From: Pseudomonas sp. KU26590
GTDB taxonomy: Bacteria > Pseudomonadota > Gammaproteobacteria > Pseudomonadales > Pseudomonadaceae
Reading direction: 5' to 3'
NCBI RefSeq assembly: GCF_026153515.1
Contig: NZ_CP110644.1
Location: 4,555,501-4,619,500 of the forward strand
Length of the DNA stretch: 64,000 nt
Numbering within the stretch: position 1 is the first letter of the stretch; every line of letters starts with the position of its first letter. Positions 27,036 through 36,126 of the stretch are shown here, piece after piece. The notes beneath the pieces are model-generated. The model was not told the DNA's origin. It searched no databases and worked only from the letters and a program-made list of their open reading frames with translations. The position numbers and the translations under genes are program-made.

Positions 27036-27991
27036 GCAGCCTCCAGGTAAGAAGTGTGAATGACGCTACCCAGTTGGGCCAAAAGTGGGATGAATTCGTT
27101 CAACCACTCATGTAGGCCTTCATCGAGAATTTCGTCGATGCCGGTGTAGCGCAGGCGAGCGTCCAGCTCGGCGGCCAGACGCTGGGCGGGACGGCCATTG
27201 GCCCCGGGCAGACTGGCGAGAATGATGTCCAGCTCCTCCAGGCACGCACGCAATGAGCGCGGAATGTCCGCACGCAACAGCAGCAATTCGGCGACCTGAC
27301 GGGCACCCGGTGCATCGCGATAGACTTCCGTGTACGCCTCGAATGAGGACAATGCGCGCAACAGCGCACTCCATTGGTAATAGCCGGCGGCGGAACTGTC
27401 TGCCGCCGCGTTGGCGGACGGGCCGCGCAATTCGAGCATTTCATAGCGCGCATCGAGCATGCGCAGGGTGTTGTCGGCGCGCTCGATGAACGTGCCCAGG
27501 CGAATGAAACGGAAGGCATCGTTGCGCATGATGGTGCCGTAGGTCGCGCCGCGGAACAGGTGCGAACGCTCCTTGACCCACTCACAGAAACGGCTCATGC
27601 CGTAGCGGCTCAAACCCTGTTCGGCGATGCCGCGAATTTCCAGGTAAGTGGCGTTGATGTTTTCCCACATGTCCGCAGTAATACGCCCACGCACGGCATG
27701 GGCACTGGCCCGCGCCGCGCCCAGGCAGCTGAAGATGCTCGCAGGGTTTTCGGCGTCCAGTGCGAAAAAGTGCAGCAAGCGCTCGGCGTGCAGGTCGCCG
27801 TGGCGCTCCAGGTAATCGTCCAGGGTTCCGGTGATCAGCAGTGGCATGGCGATTTCATTGAGGCCATCCCCGCGTCCATCCTGTGGCATCAACGACAGCG
27901 AGTAACTGACGTCGAGCATCCGCGCGAGGTTCTCGGCGCGCTCCAGGTACCGCGACATCCAATATAAATCCGAGGCAGTTCTACTTAGCAT
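27032..27991 (-). CDS. Alpha-E domain protein (COG2307)
   Basis: A 319-residue, almost all-helical protein beginning MLSRTASDLYWMSRYLERAEN, the strongly conserved alpha-E start. Homologues occur next to circularly permuted ATP-grasp and transglutaminase genes; the biochemical role is unknown. It starts 12 bases after the ATP-grasp gene and overlaps the transglutaminase gene by 4 bases, so translation is probably coupled. Confidence 0.9.
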   Translation of the reverse strand: MLSRTASDLYWMSRYLERAENLARMLDVSYSLSLMPQDGRGDGLNEIAMPLLITGTLDDYLERHGDLHAERLLHFFALDAENPASIFSCLGAARASAHAVRGRITADMWENINATYLEIRGIAEQGLSRYGMSRFCEWVKERSHLFRGATYGTIMRNDAFRFIRLGTFIERADNTLRMLDARYEMLELRGPSANAAADSSAAGYYQWSALLRALSSFEAYTEVYRDAPGARQVAELLLLRADIPRSLRACLEELDIILASLPGANGRPAQRLAAELDARLRYTGIDEILDEGLHEWLNEFIPLLAQLGSVIHTSYLEAA

Positions 27992-28003
27992 TGGCAGGCA
28001 TCC

Positions 28004-29413
28004 TTAATCCTCGACCACCCAGGTGTCCTTGGTTCCGCCACCCTGCGACGAGTTCACCACCAGCGAGCCTTCGCGCAGGGCAACACGCGTAAGACCACCG
28101 GGCACTACACGGGTTTCGCGGCCAGCCAGGACGAACGGGCGCAGGTCGATGTGGCGCGGCGCGATGCCGTTCTCGACGAAGGTCGGACAGGTCGACAGGC
28201 ACAAGGTCGGTTGCGCGATGTACGCATGGGGTTTGGCTTTGAGCCGGGCCCGGAACGACTCGATTTCGGCGGCGGTGGCGGCAGGGCCCACGAGCATGCC
28301 GTAACCGCCGGAGCCCTGGGTTTCCTTGACCACCAGATCGCCCAGATTGGCGAGCACGTGGGACAGCTCTTCGGGCTTGCGGCACTGCCAGGTCGGCACG
28401 TTCTTGAGGATCGGCTCTTCGTCGAGGTAGAAGCGGATCATGTCGGTCACGAAGGGGTAGACCGACTTGTCGTCCGCCACGCCAGTGCCGATGGCATTGG
28501 CCAGCACCACATTGCCCGAGCGGTACGCAGCCAGCAGGCCCGGCACGCCGAGCATCGAATCCGGATTGAACGCCAGCGGATCAAGGAACGCGTCATCGAG
28601 CCTGCGGTAAATCACGTCGACCGCTTTCGGGCCGTCGGTGGTGCGCATGAACACGCGGTCATCGCGCACGAAGAGGTCAGCGCCTTCCACCAGCTCGACG
28701 CCCATTTCCCGGGCCAGAAACGCATGCTCGAAAAACGCGCTGTTGAAGCGCCCGGGGGTCAGCACGACCACGCTCGGGTTATCCAGCGGGCTCGAACTTT
28801 TCAGGGTGTCCAGCAACAGATTCGGGTAGTGATCGATCGGCGCGATGCGTTGCGCGGCGAACAGCTCGGGGAACAGCCGCATCATCATCTTGCGGTCTTC
28901 GAGCATGTAGCTCACGCCGCTTGGCGTACGCAGGTTGTCTTCGAGCACGTAATACGTGCCATCGCCGTCACGCACCAGATCGACGCCGGAGATATGCGAA
29001 TACAGGTCGCGATGCAGATTCAGGCCCTGCATTGCCAACTGGTATTGCTCGTTGGCGAGAACCTGTTCAGCAGGAATGATCCCGGCCTTGATGATGCGCT
29101 GATCGTGATAGAGGTCAGCCAGAAACATGTTCAACGCCTTGACGCGCTGAATGCAGCCGCGCTCCACCACGCGCCATTCGCTGGCCGGGATGCTGCGCGG
29201 AATGGTGTCGAACGGGATCAGCCGCTCGGTGCCCTGCTCGTCGCCGTACAGCGTGAACGTGATCCCGGCGCGATGAAACAATAAATCGGCCTCACGCCGA
29301 CGCTGAGCGAGCAACTCAGGCGGCGCTTCACCCAACCAGCGGGCAAATTCCCGATAATGCGGACGGACTACGCCGCCCGCATCGTACATCTCGTCATAAA
29401 AGGTGCGGATCAT
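28004..29413 (-). CDS. Circularly permuted type 2 ATP-grasp protein (COG2308)
   Basis: A 469-residue protein: MIRTFYDEMYDAGG start, HYREFARWL, an ATP-grasp core (VLEDNLRTPSGVSYML, SSSPLDNPSVVVLTPG), and a C-terminal block ending NSSQGGGTKDTWVVED. Such enzymes join carboxylates to amines with ATP; substrates in this group are unknown. ATG at 29413 follows AAGGAG by 7 bases; the longer frame to 29488 lacks such a site. First gene of the three-gene operon. Confidence 0.9.
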   Translation of the reverse strand: MIRTFYDEMYDAGGVVRPHYREFARWLGEAPPELLAQRRREADLLFHRAGITFTLYGDEQGTERLIPFDTIPRSIPASEWRVVERGCIQRVKALNMFLADLYHDQRIIKAGIIPAEQVLANEQYQLAMQGLNLHRDLYSHISGVDLVRDGDGTYYVLEDNLRTPSGVSYMLEDRKMMMRLFPELFAAQRIAPIDHYPNLLLDTLKSSSPLDNPSVVVLTPGRFNSAFFEHAFLAREMGVELVEGADLFVRDDRVFMRTTDGPKAVDVIYRRLDDAFLDPLAFNPDSMLGVPGLLAAYRSGNVVLANAIGTGVADDKSVYPFVTDMIRFYLDEEPILKNVPTWQCRKPEELSHVLANLGDLVVKETQGSGGYGMLVGPAATAAEIESFRARLKAKPHAYIAQPTLCLSTCPTFVENGIAPRHIDLRPFVLAGRETRVVPGGLTRVALREGSLVVNSSQGGGTKDTWVVED

Positions 29414-29639
29414 GCCGTACTCCTTGTCACCATGGACACCAGAGCCTTCGCAAGGCCCGTGCCATCGGCATAAACGCTTTGATATCAATGGGTTGAATTA
29501 AATAGCCACAGCGCCCGCACCATTCCTGTGCACGATGCGCCCTAACCCGCTGCCCGACGCTTCATGGCGAAGCGTCGCTCGATTTGAAAATCTATCGAAG
29601 GCATAGCCAGAGTTCATTTCCGCGCGTTACAGGAGCTGA

Positions 29640-29761
29640 GCATAATCGCCCCATACCGCAGACCAACCCGCCGGATCACCCAAGGCGATTGGCTCAAAAC
29701 CTTATTGGCAACGCCACCCGATATTCCCTTTGCGCCGCTCCCAAGAGAGCGGCTTTTTTTT
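29640..29761 (+). ncRNA. Candidate small RNA with its own terminator
   Basis: The 447-base gap between two minus-strand genes holds a strong plus-strand terminator with no plus-strand gene before it. A -10-like CATAAT (about 29641-29646, in GAGCATAATCGCC) could start a transcript of about 105 bases ending at 29761. No good reading frame with a ribosome binding site lies within it. It reminds me of pseudomonad sRNAs of the RgsA/P16 kind, but this is memory and not verified. Confidence 0.4.
29734..29761 (+). terminator. Orphan rho-independent terminator
   Basis: GCCGCTC and GAGCGGC form a 7-bp perfect stem with loop CCAAGA, followed by eight T. It works only on the plus strand, where no gene precedes it. 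Confidence 0.9.
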
Positions 29762-29860
29762 GCCTGTGATTCAGCTCGGTGCATCTCCCTCCCCCACGCT
29801 GGGTCGCAGAGGCGAGAGATTGCGTTCGACTACCAGTCGTTTGCTAGCGACGCCTACAGG

Positions 29861-30199
29861 TCAATGCAGGCGCTTGAGCACCTGTTTGACGCCCCAGCCT
29901 TCAACCTCCCCGTCCAGACCGAAAATCGCGGTCTGGAAATCCTGCTCGAAATCGCCTATCCCGTCGTAGGTCGCGTACATCAACTTGCTCAGTTCCAGGT
30001 GCCAGGCACCGTCTTCCAGCGCATTGAGCTGGACATTGACTGACTCGCCACGAAATTTTTCCGCAGCCTGACGCGCCCGGTCCTCATCCGGAAAGGTGGC
30101 ATAGAACTCGATGGGGTGAATGCGTGCGAAGTCGAAACCGCCTTCTTTCATGCAGCGCAGTACATGGCTGCTGACGTCTTCTTGATAGGCTGTGCTCAT
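29861..30199 (-). CDS. RraB-like protein (ribonuclease E inhibitor family)
   Basis: A 112-residue protein. It has the RraB features VLRCMKEGGFDFARIHPIEF, then FPDEDRARQAAEKF, and the C-terminal MYATYDGIGDFEQDF. E. coli RraB binds RNase E and modulates its specificity; the pseudomonad family members are shorter but of the same fold. The ATG lies after GAGGACGTTTC. Next gene on the same strand is 249 bases upstream. Confidence 0.78.
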   Translation of the reverse strand: MSTAYQEDVSSHVLRCMKEGGFDFARIHPIEFYATFPDEDRARQAAEKFRGESVNVQLNALEDGAWHLELSKLMYATYDGIGDFEQDFQTAIFGLDGEVEGWGVKQVLKRLH

Positions 30200-30448
30200 G
30201 AAACGTCCTCCTATGCAACGATAGATAGAGTTTCAACTATCCCGAAACACCCCTCGATGGCGAGGCGTGTAGCGGCAGGTCATCTGCCGCCCGGGACTCA
30301 AGCATGTCGCTGACAAGGCCGGTGCGTTTTACAAAACGGGCATACGTACGCGAGCGGACTCGGGTAGATGCATCACCGACCTCGCTGGCAGAGTACCCCC
30401 ATTGATAGTGCGTTGCCAATTGGCAGGAGGGCGGGAAATGCAGGCTTC

Positions 30449-30685
30449 CTACGAAGCCTCGACGATGGAGATGATCTGTACCGCGTTCTGCTCTTTGAGT
30501 GTCTTTACAGTGGGCTCGGCAGTGCGACCGTCGAGGTCGTTCAGATCAAGATCACTGGCGACCGGAAACAGGATCGGACGGAGTTGCTGCGCAGCCTCTT
30601 CTTCACTGGGACGGTGATCGGATTCAAGATCGAGGGTTTGCTGCACACCGTCTTTGTCCAGAAACGAAATAGTCCACACTTTCAT
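30449..30685 (-). CDS. Small hypothetical protein
   Basis: A 78-residue soluble protein starting MKVWTISFLDKDGVQQTLDL, with an acidic middle (EEEAAQQ) and no Cys. ATG at 30685 follows GAGGAGAGATTG, a strong ribosome binding site; the longer frame to 30754 lacks one. I do not recognise the family. It stands between the rraB-like gene and the LTA-synthase-like gene. Confidence 0.6.
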   Translation of the reverse strand: MKVWTISFLDKDGVQQTLDLESDHRPSEEEAAQQLRPILFPVASDLDLNDLDGRTAEPTVKTLKEQNAVQIISIVEAS

Positions 30686-30810
30686 CAATCTCTCCTCAGT
30701 AAGGGCCTGACAACGGCCTAGTGATCTTGACCCTTGCAGCGCAACGACGTTCAACCCGAATCGTCAGCGCACAGCTGACGTCAGCAGCTTGCAGCCATGG
30801 ATTCGCAGGC

Positions 30811-30842
30811 AAAAAAAAACGCCCCGGTCTCGGGGCGTTTTT
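30811..30842 (-). terminator. Terminator of the LTA-synthase-like gene, bidirectional shape
   Basis: CGCCCCG and CGGGGCG form a stem around GTCT. Nine A precede it on the plus strand (a U-run for the minus transcript) and five T follow it. It lies 14 bases past the stop of the minus-strand gene. Confidence 0.9.
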
Positions 30843-30855
30843 CATCAGGCTGCGG

Positions 30856-32928
30856 TCATTGTGGCTTGGCGTCTTTGACCCCTGCCGTGTTGTCCAGCAG
30901 GCTCTTGGTCGCGGTCTGCAGGAAGCTGTCGAGCTTCCTGCGCAACTCGGCGACGTCCGGCGCGTTCGGCATCAGCTCGGCGTGGGGCTTGGTGCCCAAC
31001 GCGTAGCTGTACACCTTCGGCTCCATGTCCTTGGGTTCGATCAGGATCCGGTTGCCGGTGACCAGCGCCACGGTCTGCTCGCTGCCCGATGGCTTGATCA
31101 CACCAAAGCCCTCGTCTCCCGCTGGCAGATTGAGCAAGTCGCGACCCCAGCACTGATGCACGGTGTCACCACCCAGGCGGCCCATGATGGTCGGCACGAT
31201 GTCGATCTGCGTGCCGACGATGCTGCTGCGCTTGCCGAACTTGTCTTGCAGGCCCGGGGCGATCATCAGCATCGGCACGTTGAAGCGGCCCAGGTCCATC
31301 TCGGTGATCTGCTCGTTATTGGGGAAGCCATGGTCACCGACGACCACAAACAGCGTGTCCTTGTAGTAAGGCTCTTTCTTGGCCTTCTCGAAGAACTGAC
31401 CCAGCGCCCAATCCGCATAACGCATGGCGGTGAGGTGTTCATCCAGCGTGCCATGCCCGGTCACGCGCTCGACCGGCAGATTCGCCGGCAGTGCGTACGG
31501 CGTGTGGTTGGACAGGGTTTGCAGCAAGGCATAGAACGGCTTGCCTTTGGCTTCGCGGGCTTTCAGCTCTTCGGCGCCACGGTCGAACATGTCCTGGTCG
31601 GACACGCCCCAGGTCGGGTCCGAGAACACCGGGTTGACGAAGTCATTACGGCCAATGAAGTTGGTCATGCCCTGGTTGCTGAAGAAGCCTGACTGGTTGT
31701 CCCAGGCGAAGTCACCGTTGTAGACGTAGACGTCGTCGTACTTGCGCGCACTGAGCAACTGCGGCAAACCGGACAGCTTGTGGCTGCCTTCCGGTGTCTG
31801 CATCAGGTACTCGAAGCCCGGCAGGTTCGGGAAGCAGGCCATGGTCGCAAACATGCCCTGATGGGTGTGCGTGCCGTTGGAGAAGAAACGATCAAACAGC
31901 AGACCTTCCTGGGACAGTTTGTCGAAGTAAGGCGTGATGTTCGATTCGTCACCCAGCGCACCCACCGAATGGCCGGCGAAGCTTTCCATCAGGATCACGA
32001 CGACGTTCTTGATCGGCAGCGTGTTGGCCGCTGGCGGCGTGAAATCCCGGCGCACAGCGGCTTTGTCTGGATCGACCAGCTTCTCGTTGGCCGTCAGCAG
32101 CATGTCGCGGACGATCTGCTGGGCTTCGGCCTGAGGCAGAGTCGCCTTCCAGATGTTGTCGCGGTCCTCGGACATCCGGCTCTTCGCCGCGGCGATCAGC
32201 GTCAGCGTGCCGTTCAGGCCCAGGGTGTTGGCGAAGTTGGAGTCAGTGGTGTACGCATCGCCCCAACGCAGCGGCGGGCCCTGGCGCAAGGTGCCGCGAG
32301 CAGCGATGACGGCTACCACCAGGCACAGCAGGAAGACCACGGCGCGCTTGTACAACGGCGCGACCACACGGTTGTCGGCGCTGGCGACGTTGAACCCGCC
32401 ACGCGGCCGGGTCAGGCGATCAACGCCTTTGAAAACCAGACTCAGCAACCAGGTCAGCAGCGCCCACGCCAACAGATAGCGAACCACCGGATAGCCGTAC
32501 CAGATCATGCTCAGGACGGTTTTCGGGTCTTCTTTGACGTACTGGAAAACCAGGCCATTGAGGCGCTGGTGGAATTCACGGTAGAAATCCATCTCCATCA
32601 GGCCGAAGAACGTGGTCAGGCTCGCGACCACCGTCAGCCAGAAGCGAAACACCCCACGGGCGGCCATCATGCGCGCGCTGAACAGGGACAGCAGCAGGGG
32701 AATCAGGATGTACACGACCAGACGCAAATCGAACCGCAGGCCATTGCCGAACGCCTCGATGAAGGTGGAAGCCGGCGTCGCGCCGATGCCTTCGCGGTTA
32801 TAGACCAGCAGCGCAACGCGCAACAGGGTGTACAGGACCATCAGCACCAGGCCGCTCAGGAGCGTATAGGCCAGGTGCGATTTGACGGTAGGTTGCGGCG
32901 CGCGCGCCGGGGCGTCCGTTTTGGCCAT
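30856..32928 (-). CDS. LTA synthase-like membrane sulfatase (phosphoglycerol transferase family)
   Basis: A 690-residue protein. The N-terminal third has about five membrane segments (LAYTLLSGLVLMVLYTLL onwards). A large periplasmic sulfatase-type domain follows, with VVVILMESFAGHSVGALG (metal site), FSNGTHTHQGMFATM (the Thr/Ser nucleophile region) and VVGDHGFPNN. The family moves phosphoglycerol, or other phospho-groups, onto polymers or glycans such as osmoregulated periplasmic glucans. The exact acceptor in pseudomonads is not evident. It is a single gene with its own terminator. Confidence 0.83.
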   Translation of the reverse strand: MAKTDAPARAPQPTVKSHLAYTLLSGLVLMVLYTLLRVALLVYNREGIGATPASTFIEAFGNGLRFDLRLVVYILIPLLLSLFSARMMAARGVFRFWLTVVASLTTFFGLMEMDFYREFHQRLNGLVFQYVKEDPKTVLSMIWYGYPVVRYLLAWALLTWLLSLVFKGVDRLTRPRGGFNVASADNRVVAPLYKRAVVFLLCLVVAVIAARGTLRQGPPLRWGDAYTTDSNFANTLGLNGTLTLIAAAKSRMSEDRDNIWKATLPQAEAQQIVRDMLLTANEKLVDPDKAAVRRDFTPPAANTLPIKNVVVILMESFAGHSVGALGDESNITPYFDKLSQEGLLFDRFFSNGTHTHQGMFATMACFPNLPGFEYLMQTPEGSHKLSGLPQLLSARKYDDVYVYNGDFAWDNQSGFFSNQGMTNFIGRNDFVNPVFSDPTWGVSDQDMFDRGAEELKAREAKGKPFYALLQTLSNHTPYALPANLPVERVTGHGTLDEHLTAMRYADWALGQFFEKAKKEPYYKDTLFVVVGDHGFPNNEQITEMDLGRFNVPMLMIAPGLQDKFGKRSSIVGTQIDIVPTIMGRLGGDTVHQCWGRDLLNLPAGDEGFGVIKPSGSEQTVALVTGNRILIEPKDMEPKVYSYALGTKPHAELMPNAPDVAELRRKLDSFLQTATKSLLDNTAGVKDAKPQ

Positions 32929-33198
32929 GTGTTGTGGGATCCGTTGGATTCAGGTTTAGGTTCAAAAAGCGGTGCGCCCGACCACATCGAAATGCCGGTC
33001 CGGGCTGCGGGGGCCAAATATTACGTGAACCCTCGCGGTTTACCACCGATCCCGCGCATTCTTCATGACGGATCGGCACAAACATTTATCTCAATCAGTG
33101 GGCATGCCTGGAACGGCGCGAATCTTCCCGAAGAAACGGTGAAAATTCCGTTGATTAACGCCGCCGCTCATATTTTCTTACAAAGCCTTGAATCGCGT

Positions 33199-34410
33199 TT
33201 ACACCTTGAACGTCTGCGCATACCGCTCGACGGCGTGCTCGATGGCTTCGAAGACATGGGGTGCGTGGGGGTTGAGCGAGGCGTTTTCCTGCAGAGACGC
33301 CTGCACTGCCGCGATCAGCCGCGCGATGCGCACGTTCGGTTTGCGGATGTCACAGGTCGACGCCAACGTCAGAATGCCGAGCCTCGATCCGAACAGGCTT
33401 TTCGAGCCATCCAGGCGCAGGGCCAACGCATCGTCACTTATATACGCGGTGGTGTTGACGATGTCGTAGGCCGGCGCCAGTCGTGCGTCCGCCCCCAGCG
33501 GGTCGCGATACAGCAGTCCGAAATTCTTAAGATGAGCATCGCCGTTGCCCACCATGCAGCTGAGCGCGACGATGTCGAAGAACTGATCCAGCGAATCACG
33601 AACATGCTCAGGCGCGCAAAACAGGCGAATGGCCTTGGCGATGTTTTCGTAGCTGGAGTCGTATTTCTGTTCCGTGCCAAGGCCCATCAGCACGGCCATG
33701 TCCTCGAAACCGATGGCACGTTGCTCAGCGTCCCGATCGAAGCGGCGCATGACGAACAGCTGGCGGTTATCCGACAGATAAAATTCCGGTACCGGCATGC
33801 CGGCTCTGCGCGCAGCGTCCATGCACACGTACTCGTTGATGGCCAACCCGGGGAAGTCCGCCCTCCCCGACTTGACGATCAATTCGGGCATCAGCAGCGT
33901 GGCTTTCGGGTCCGTAACAAAATCCGAATCGGGCACGATGACTTTGGGCTGAACGCCCGAAATCCCGGTGCGCAAAATGTATTGATCTACCAGTTCGGCA
34001 AACAAATCATGCGTTCCGTCCCAGCTGAGTATCTGCCCAAGACTTTTGCCTGAGACGGGAGCCGTGCCGCCCAGCAGGTCGTCGATCATGGGAGACACCA
34101 CGGCCACGCGACCGACCGGCGAACCGCTGCCGGTCAACGCCATGAGCAGCATGGGGTTGATGGGCGTCGTTTTGGCGAGGCGATTGCGCAACTGTTCCAG
34201 CACGAAGCCTTCGGGCAGGTTCATCTGGAACACCGGATGCAGGCTGCGCGATACGTAAGCCGCATCGCGAACGCCCATGGTCAGGCTGATCTGCGACGCT
34301 GGACTGGCGTCCAGGCCATAGCGAAACAGGTAGTCGCCGGACTCCGACGCGGACAACTCACCGCTCTCACCTTCCGGGGTAAAAATGCGCACACGATCCA
34401 GCGGTTTCAC
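33199..34410 (-). CDS. hipA: HipA-like serine/threonine kinase toxin
   Basis: A 403-residue HipA-family kinase. N-terminal HipA domain with GSGSPVGRV; the ATP loop is in TGISGVQPKV; the catalytic site is in GNGDAHLKNFGLLY and the metal Asp in APAYDIVNTT. HipA of E. coli phosphorylates GltX and induces persistence; other HipA proteins have other targets. Its start overlaps the stop of hipB by 4 bases, the normal order of the toxin-antitoxin operon. Length is slightly under the 440 of E. coli HipA. Function is likely intact. Confidence 0.87.
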   Translation of the reverse strand: MKPLDRVRIFTPEGESGELSASESGDYLFRYGLDASPASQISLTMGVRDAAYVSRSLHPVFQMNLPEGFVLEQLRNRLAKTTPINPMLLMALTGSGSPVGRVAVVSPMIDDLLGGTAPVSGKSLGQILSWDGTHDLFAELVDQYILRTGISGVQPKVIVPDSDFVTDPKATLLMPELIVKSGRADFPGLAINEYVCMDAARRAGMPVPEFYLSDNRQLFVMRRFDRDAEQRAIGFEDMAVLMGLGTEQKYDSSYENIAKAIRLFCAPEHVRDSLDQFFDIVALSCMVGNGDAHLKNFGLLYRDPLGADARLAPAYDIVNTTAYISDDALALRLDGSKSLFGSRLGILTLASTCDIRKPNVRIARLIAAVQASLQENASLNPHAPHVFEAIEHAVERYAQTFKV

Positions 34411-34658
34411 TGGAACACCTCGCGCAGCTCTTCAAACGTCGGGCGTCGGGCGGAAACAACCTTTATCTCGGCATTCAACGCAGCCAGCACCTTGGCGTAG
34501 AAATTCACCGCCACGGTCGGGCTGCCTTTTTCGACTTCTGCGAGCTTTTGCCGTGTCATGCCCGATTGGTAGGCCAGCTGAACCTGAGTGAGACCGCGGG
34601 ATTTGCGCATCTCTTCAATCTGACTGCCCAACCGCTCAAGCAATAACTTCGCGTCCAT
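34407..34658 (-). CDS. hipB: HipB-like XRE antitoxin/operon repressor
   Basis: An 83-residue protein with a Cro/CI HTH (IEEMRKSRGLTQVQLAYQSG then MTRQKLAEVEKGSPTV) and a short C-terminal strand (AEIKVVSARR). It lies directly upstream of the HipA kinase gene with a 4-base overlap. By analogy with HipB it binds HipA and represses the operon promoter, in the about 125 bases upstream of 34658. Confidence 0.85.
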   Translation of the reverse strand: MDAKLLLERLGSQIEEMRKSRGLTQVQLAYQSGMTRQKLAEVEKGSPTVAVNFYAKVLAALNAEIKVVSARRPTFEELREVFQ

Positions 34659-34783
34659 TTGTCACGCCTGCATAACATTCAACGATGCATGGAATGTATA
34701 CGTGACATGAAGGGCGATCAAGAAGAAGTTACGTTTACCTGACATCAATCGATGGATGTCAGGTTTACATAACATACCAGCGG

Positions 34784-35644
34784 TCAGGCGTTGCTTGGCT
34801 TGCTGATCGCCTGAAGGACGTATTGCGGCAATGCGAAGGCGCCGATATGGATTTCAGGATTGTAGTAACGGGTCACGATGCCACTGCCGGCGAATCGCTG
34901 ATGCAGGGTATCCAGGGAAATCTTGCGGTGCTGGGAATCCGTGGAACCCCAGGCAAAGGTCATCGCGCCACCAATATAGGTGGGCACCGCTGCCTGGTAA
35001 AAGTGCCAGTCGGCGAACAGGCCATTCATGCGCCCTGCCGTGGTCTGCACTTCGCTCAGCTGCATGAACGGCGTGCCGTTTTGCGTGACCAGAATGCCGC
35101 CTTCATTGAGGCAGCGATGGCAGGCCTGATAGAAGTTTTCCGAAAACAGCACTTCGCCCGGCCCGATCGGGTCAGTGGAGTCGGAAATGATGACGTCAAA
35201 TTTTTCCTCGGTATTGGCAACGAACCGCATGCCGTCGTCGATGACCAGGTTCAGACGCGCATCATCGAAAGCGCCTTTGGAGTGGTTCGGCAGGTACTCC
35301 TTGCACATTTCGACCACGGTGCCGTCGATCTCGACCATGGTGATGTGTTCAACCGTCGCGTGCTTGGCGACTTCGCGCAGCATGCCGCCATCGCCACCGC
35401 CGATGATCAGGACGCGTTTGGCGCGGCCGTGGGCCAGGATCGGCACGTGGGTGAGCATCTCGTGATAGATGAACTCGTCGGCTTCAGTGGTTTGAATCAC
35501 GCCGTCCAGCGCCATGACGCGACCCATGCGCGGGTTCTGGAAGATCACCAGATGCTGATGCTCGGTGCGCACTTCATGCAGCATTTTTTCAATGCGAAAG
35601 CGCTGACCGTAGCCTTCGTACAACGTTTCTTGATAATCGCTCAT
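34784..35644 (-). CDS. speE: Spermidine synthase (polyamine aminopropyltransferase)
   Basis: A 286-residue Spe[33 protein letters not shown] (decarboxylated-SAM site), VIDDGMRF and [18 protein letters not shown] (catalytic Asp), ISL-end consistent with the family. It makes spermidine from putrescine and decarboxylated SAM in the cytoplasm, releasing methylthioadenosine, which the methionine-salvage genes further along (mtnBDC) help recycle. This gives a functional reason for the neighbourhood. Confidence 0.93.
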   Translation of the reverse strand: MSDYQETLYEGYGQRFRIEKMLHEVRTEHQHLVIFQNPRMGRVMALDGVIQTTEADEFIYHEMLTHVPILAHGRAKRVLIIGGGDGGMLREVAKHATVEHITMVEIDGTVVEMCKEYLPNHSKGAFDDARLNLVIDDGMRFVANTEEKFDVIISDSTDPIGPGEVLFSENFYQACHRCLNEGGILVTQNGTPFMQLSEVQTTAGRMNGLFADWHFYQAAVPTYIGGAMTFAWGSTDSQHRKISLDTLHQRFAGSGIVTRYYNPEIHIGAFALPQYVLQAISKPSNA

Positions 35645-35764
35645 GGAGGGAGTCCCCGATAACTACTGATGACAGGACGGCAGGCCGCCCACAAGAAGGC
35701 GCGCATTCTACGTCGCGGAGCATGACAGGTCGAATGTCGTGGTGGCCCAGGTGCCCGCCCGAAA

Positions 35765-35799
35765 CAAAAACGCCCGACGGGCCAGGCCAGTCGAGCGTT
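35765..35799 (-). terminator. Terminator after the PLDc_N-like gene
   Basis: On the minus strand ACGCTCGACTGGCC pairs with GGCCCGTCGGGCGT, followed by TTTTTG. It lies downstream of the 63-residue protein gene and upstream of speE. Confidence 0.85.
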
Positions 35800-35825
35800 A
35801 TGTGTTCTGAAGCCTTGGCGCGATA

Positions 35826-36017
35826 CTAGATACGCACGTTGCCACGCGGGCCAGCGATTGCCCAGATGATCAGGCCCAGCACCGGCAGGATCACGATCAG
35901 CAAAATCCAGAGAATTTTCTTCCCGGTTTCCGCGCCGCTTTTCAGCACGTTGATGATGGCCCAGATATCCAGCGCCAAGATGATCAGGCCAATCAGACCG
36001 TTGAAAGTAGAACCCAT
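35826..36017 (-). CDS. Small membrane protein, PLDc_N family
   Basis: A 63-residue protein with two membrane helices (LIGLIILALDIWAIINVL and KILWILLIVILPVLGLIIWAI), joined by KSGAETGKK, ending GPRG. This is the phospholipase D-nuclease N-terminal (PLDc_N) small-protein pattern, a possible inner-membrane accessory. AAGGAG lies 8 bases before the ATG at 36017. It has its own terminator. The longer frame to 36152 is not supported. Confidence 0.75.
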   Translation of the reverse strand: MGSTFNGLIGLIILALDIWAIINVLKSGAETGKKILWILLIVILPVLGLIIWAIAGPRGNVRI

Positions 36018-36126
36018 GGTGTTGCTCCTTATTGAAGGCTTGCCCACTTGAGAGTGGTGGCCTGAGACGAGGGTTCCGTTGGTCGGCAGGGATATTTCTC
36101 TGCTGAGGAAACCGTCTCGACGGCGA

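Noticed and set aside
31780..34053. A 757-codon plus-strand open frame opposite the LTA-synthase-like and HipA genes
   Set aside because: It spans two well-supported minus-strand genes and the gap between them, has no domain pattern, and is rich in Arg/Gln/His as antisense frames of GC-rich DNA are.
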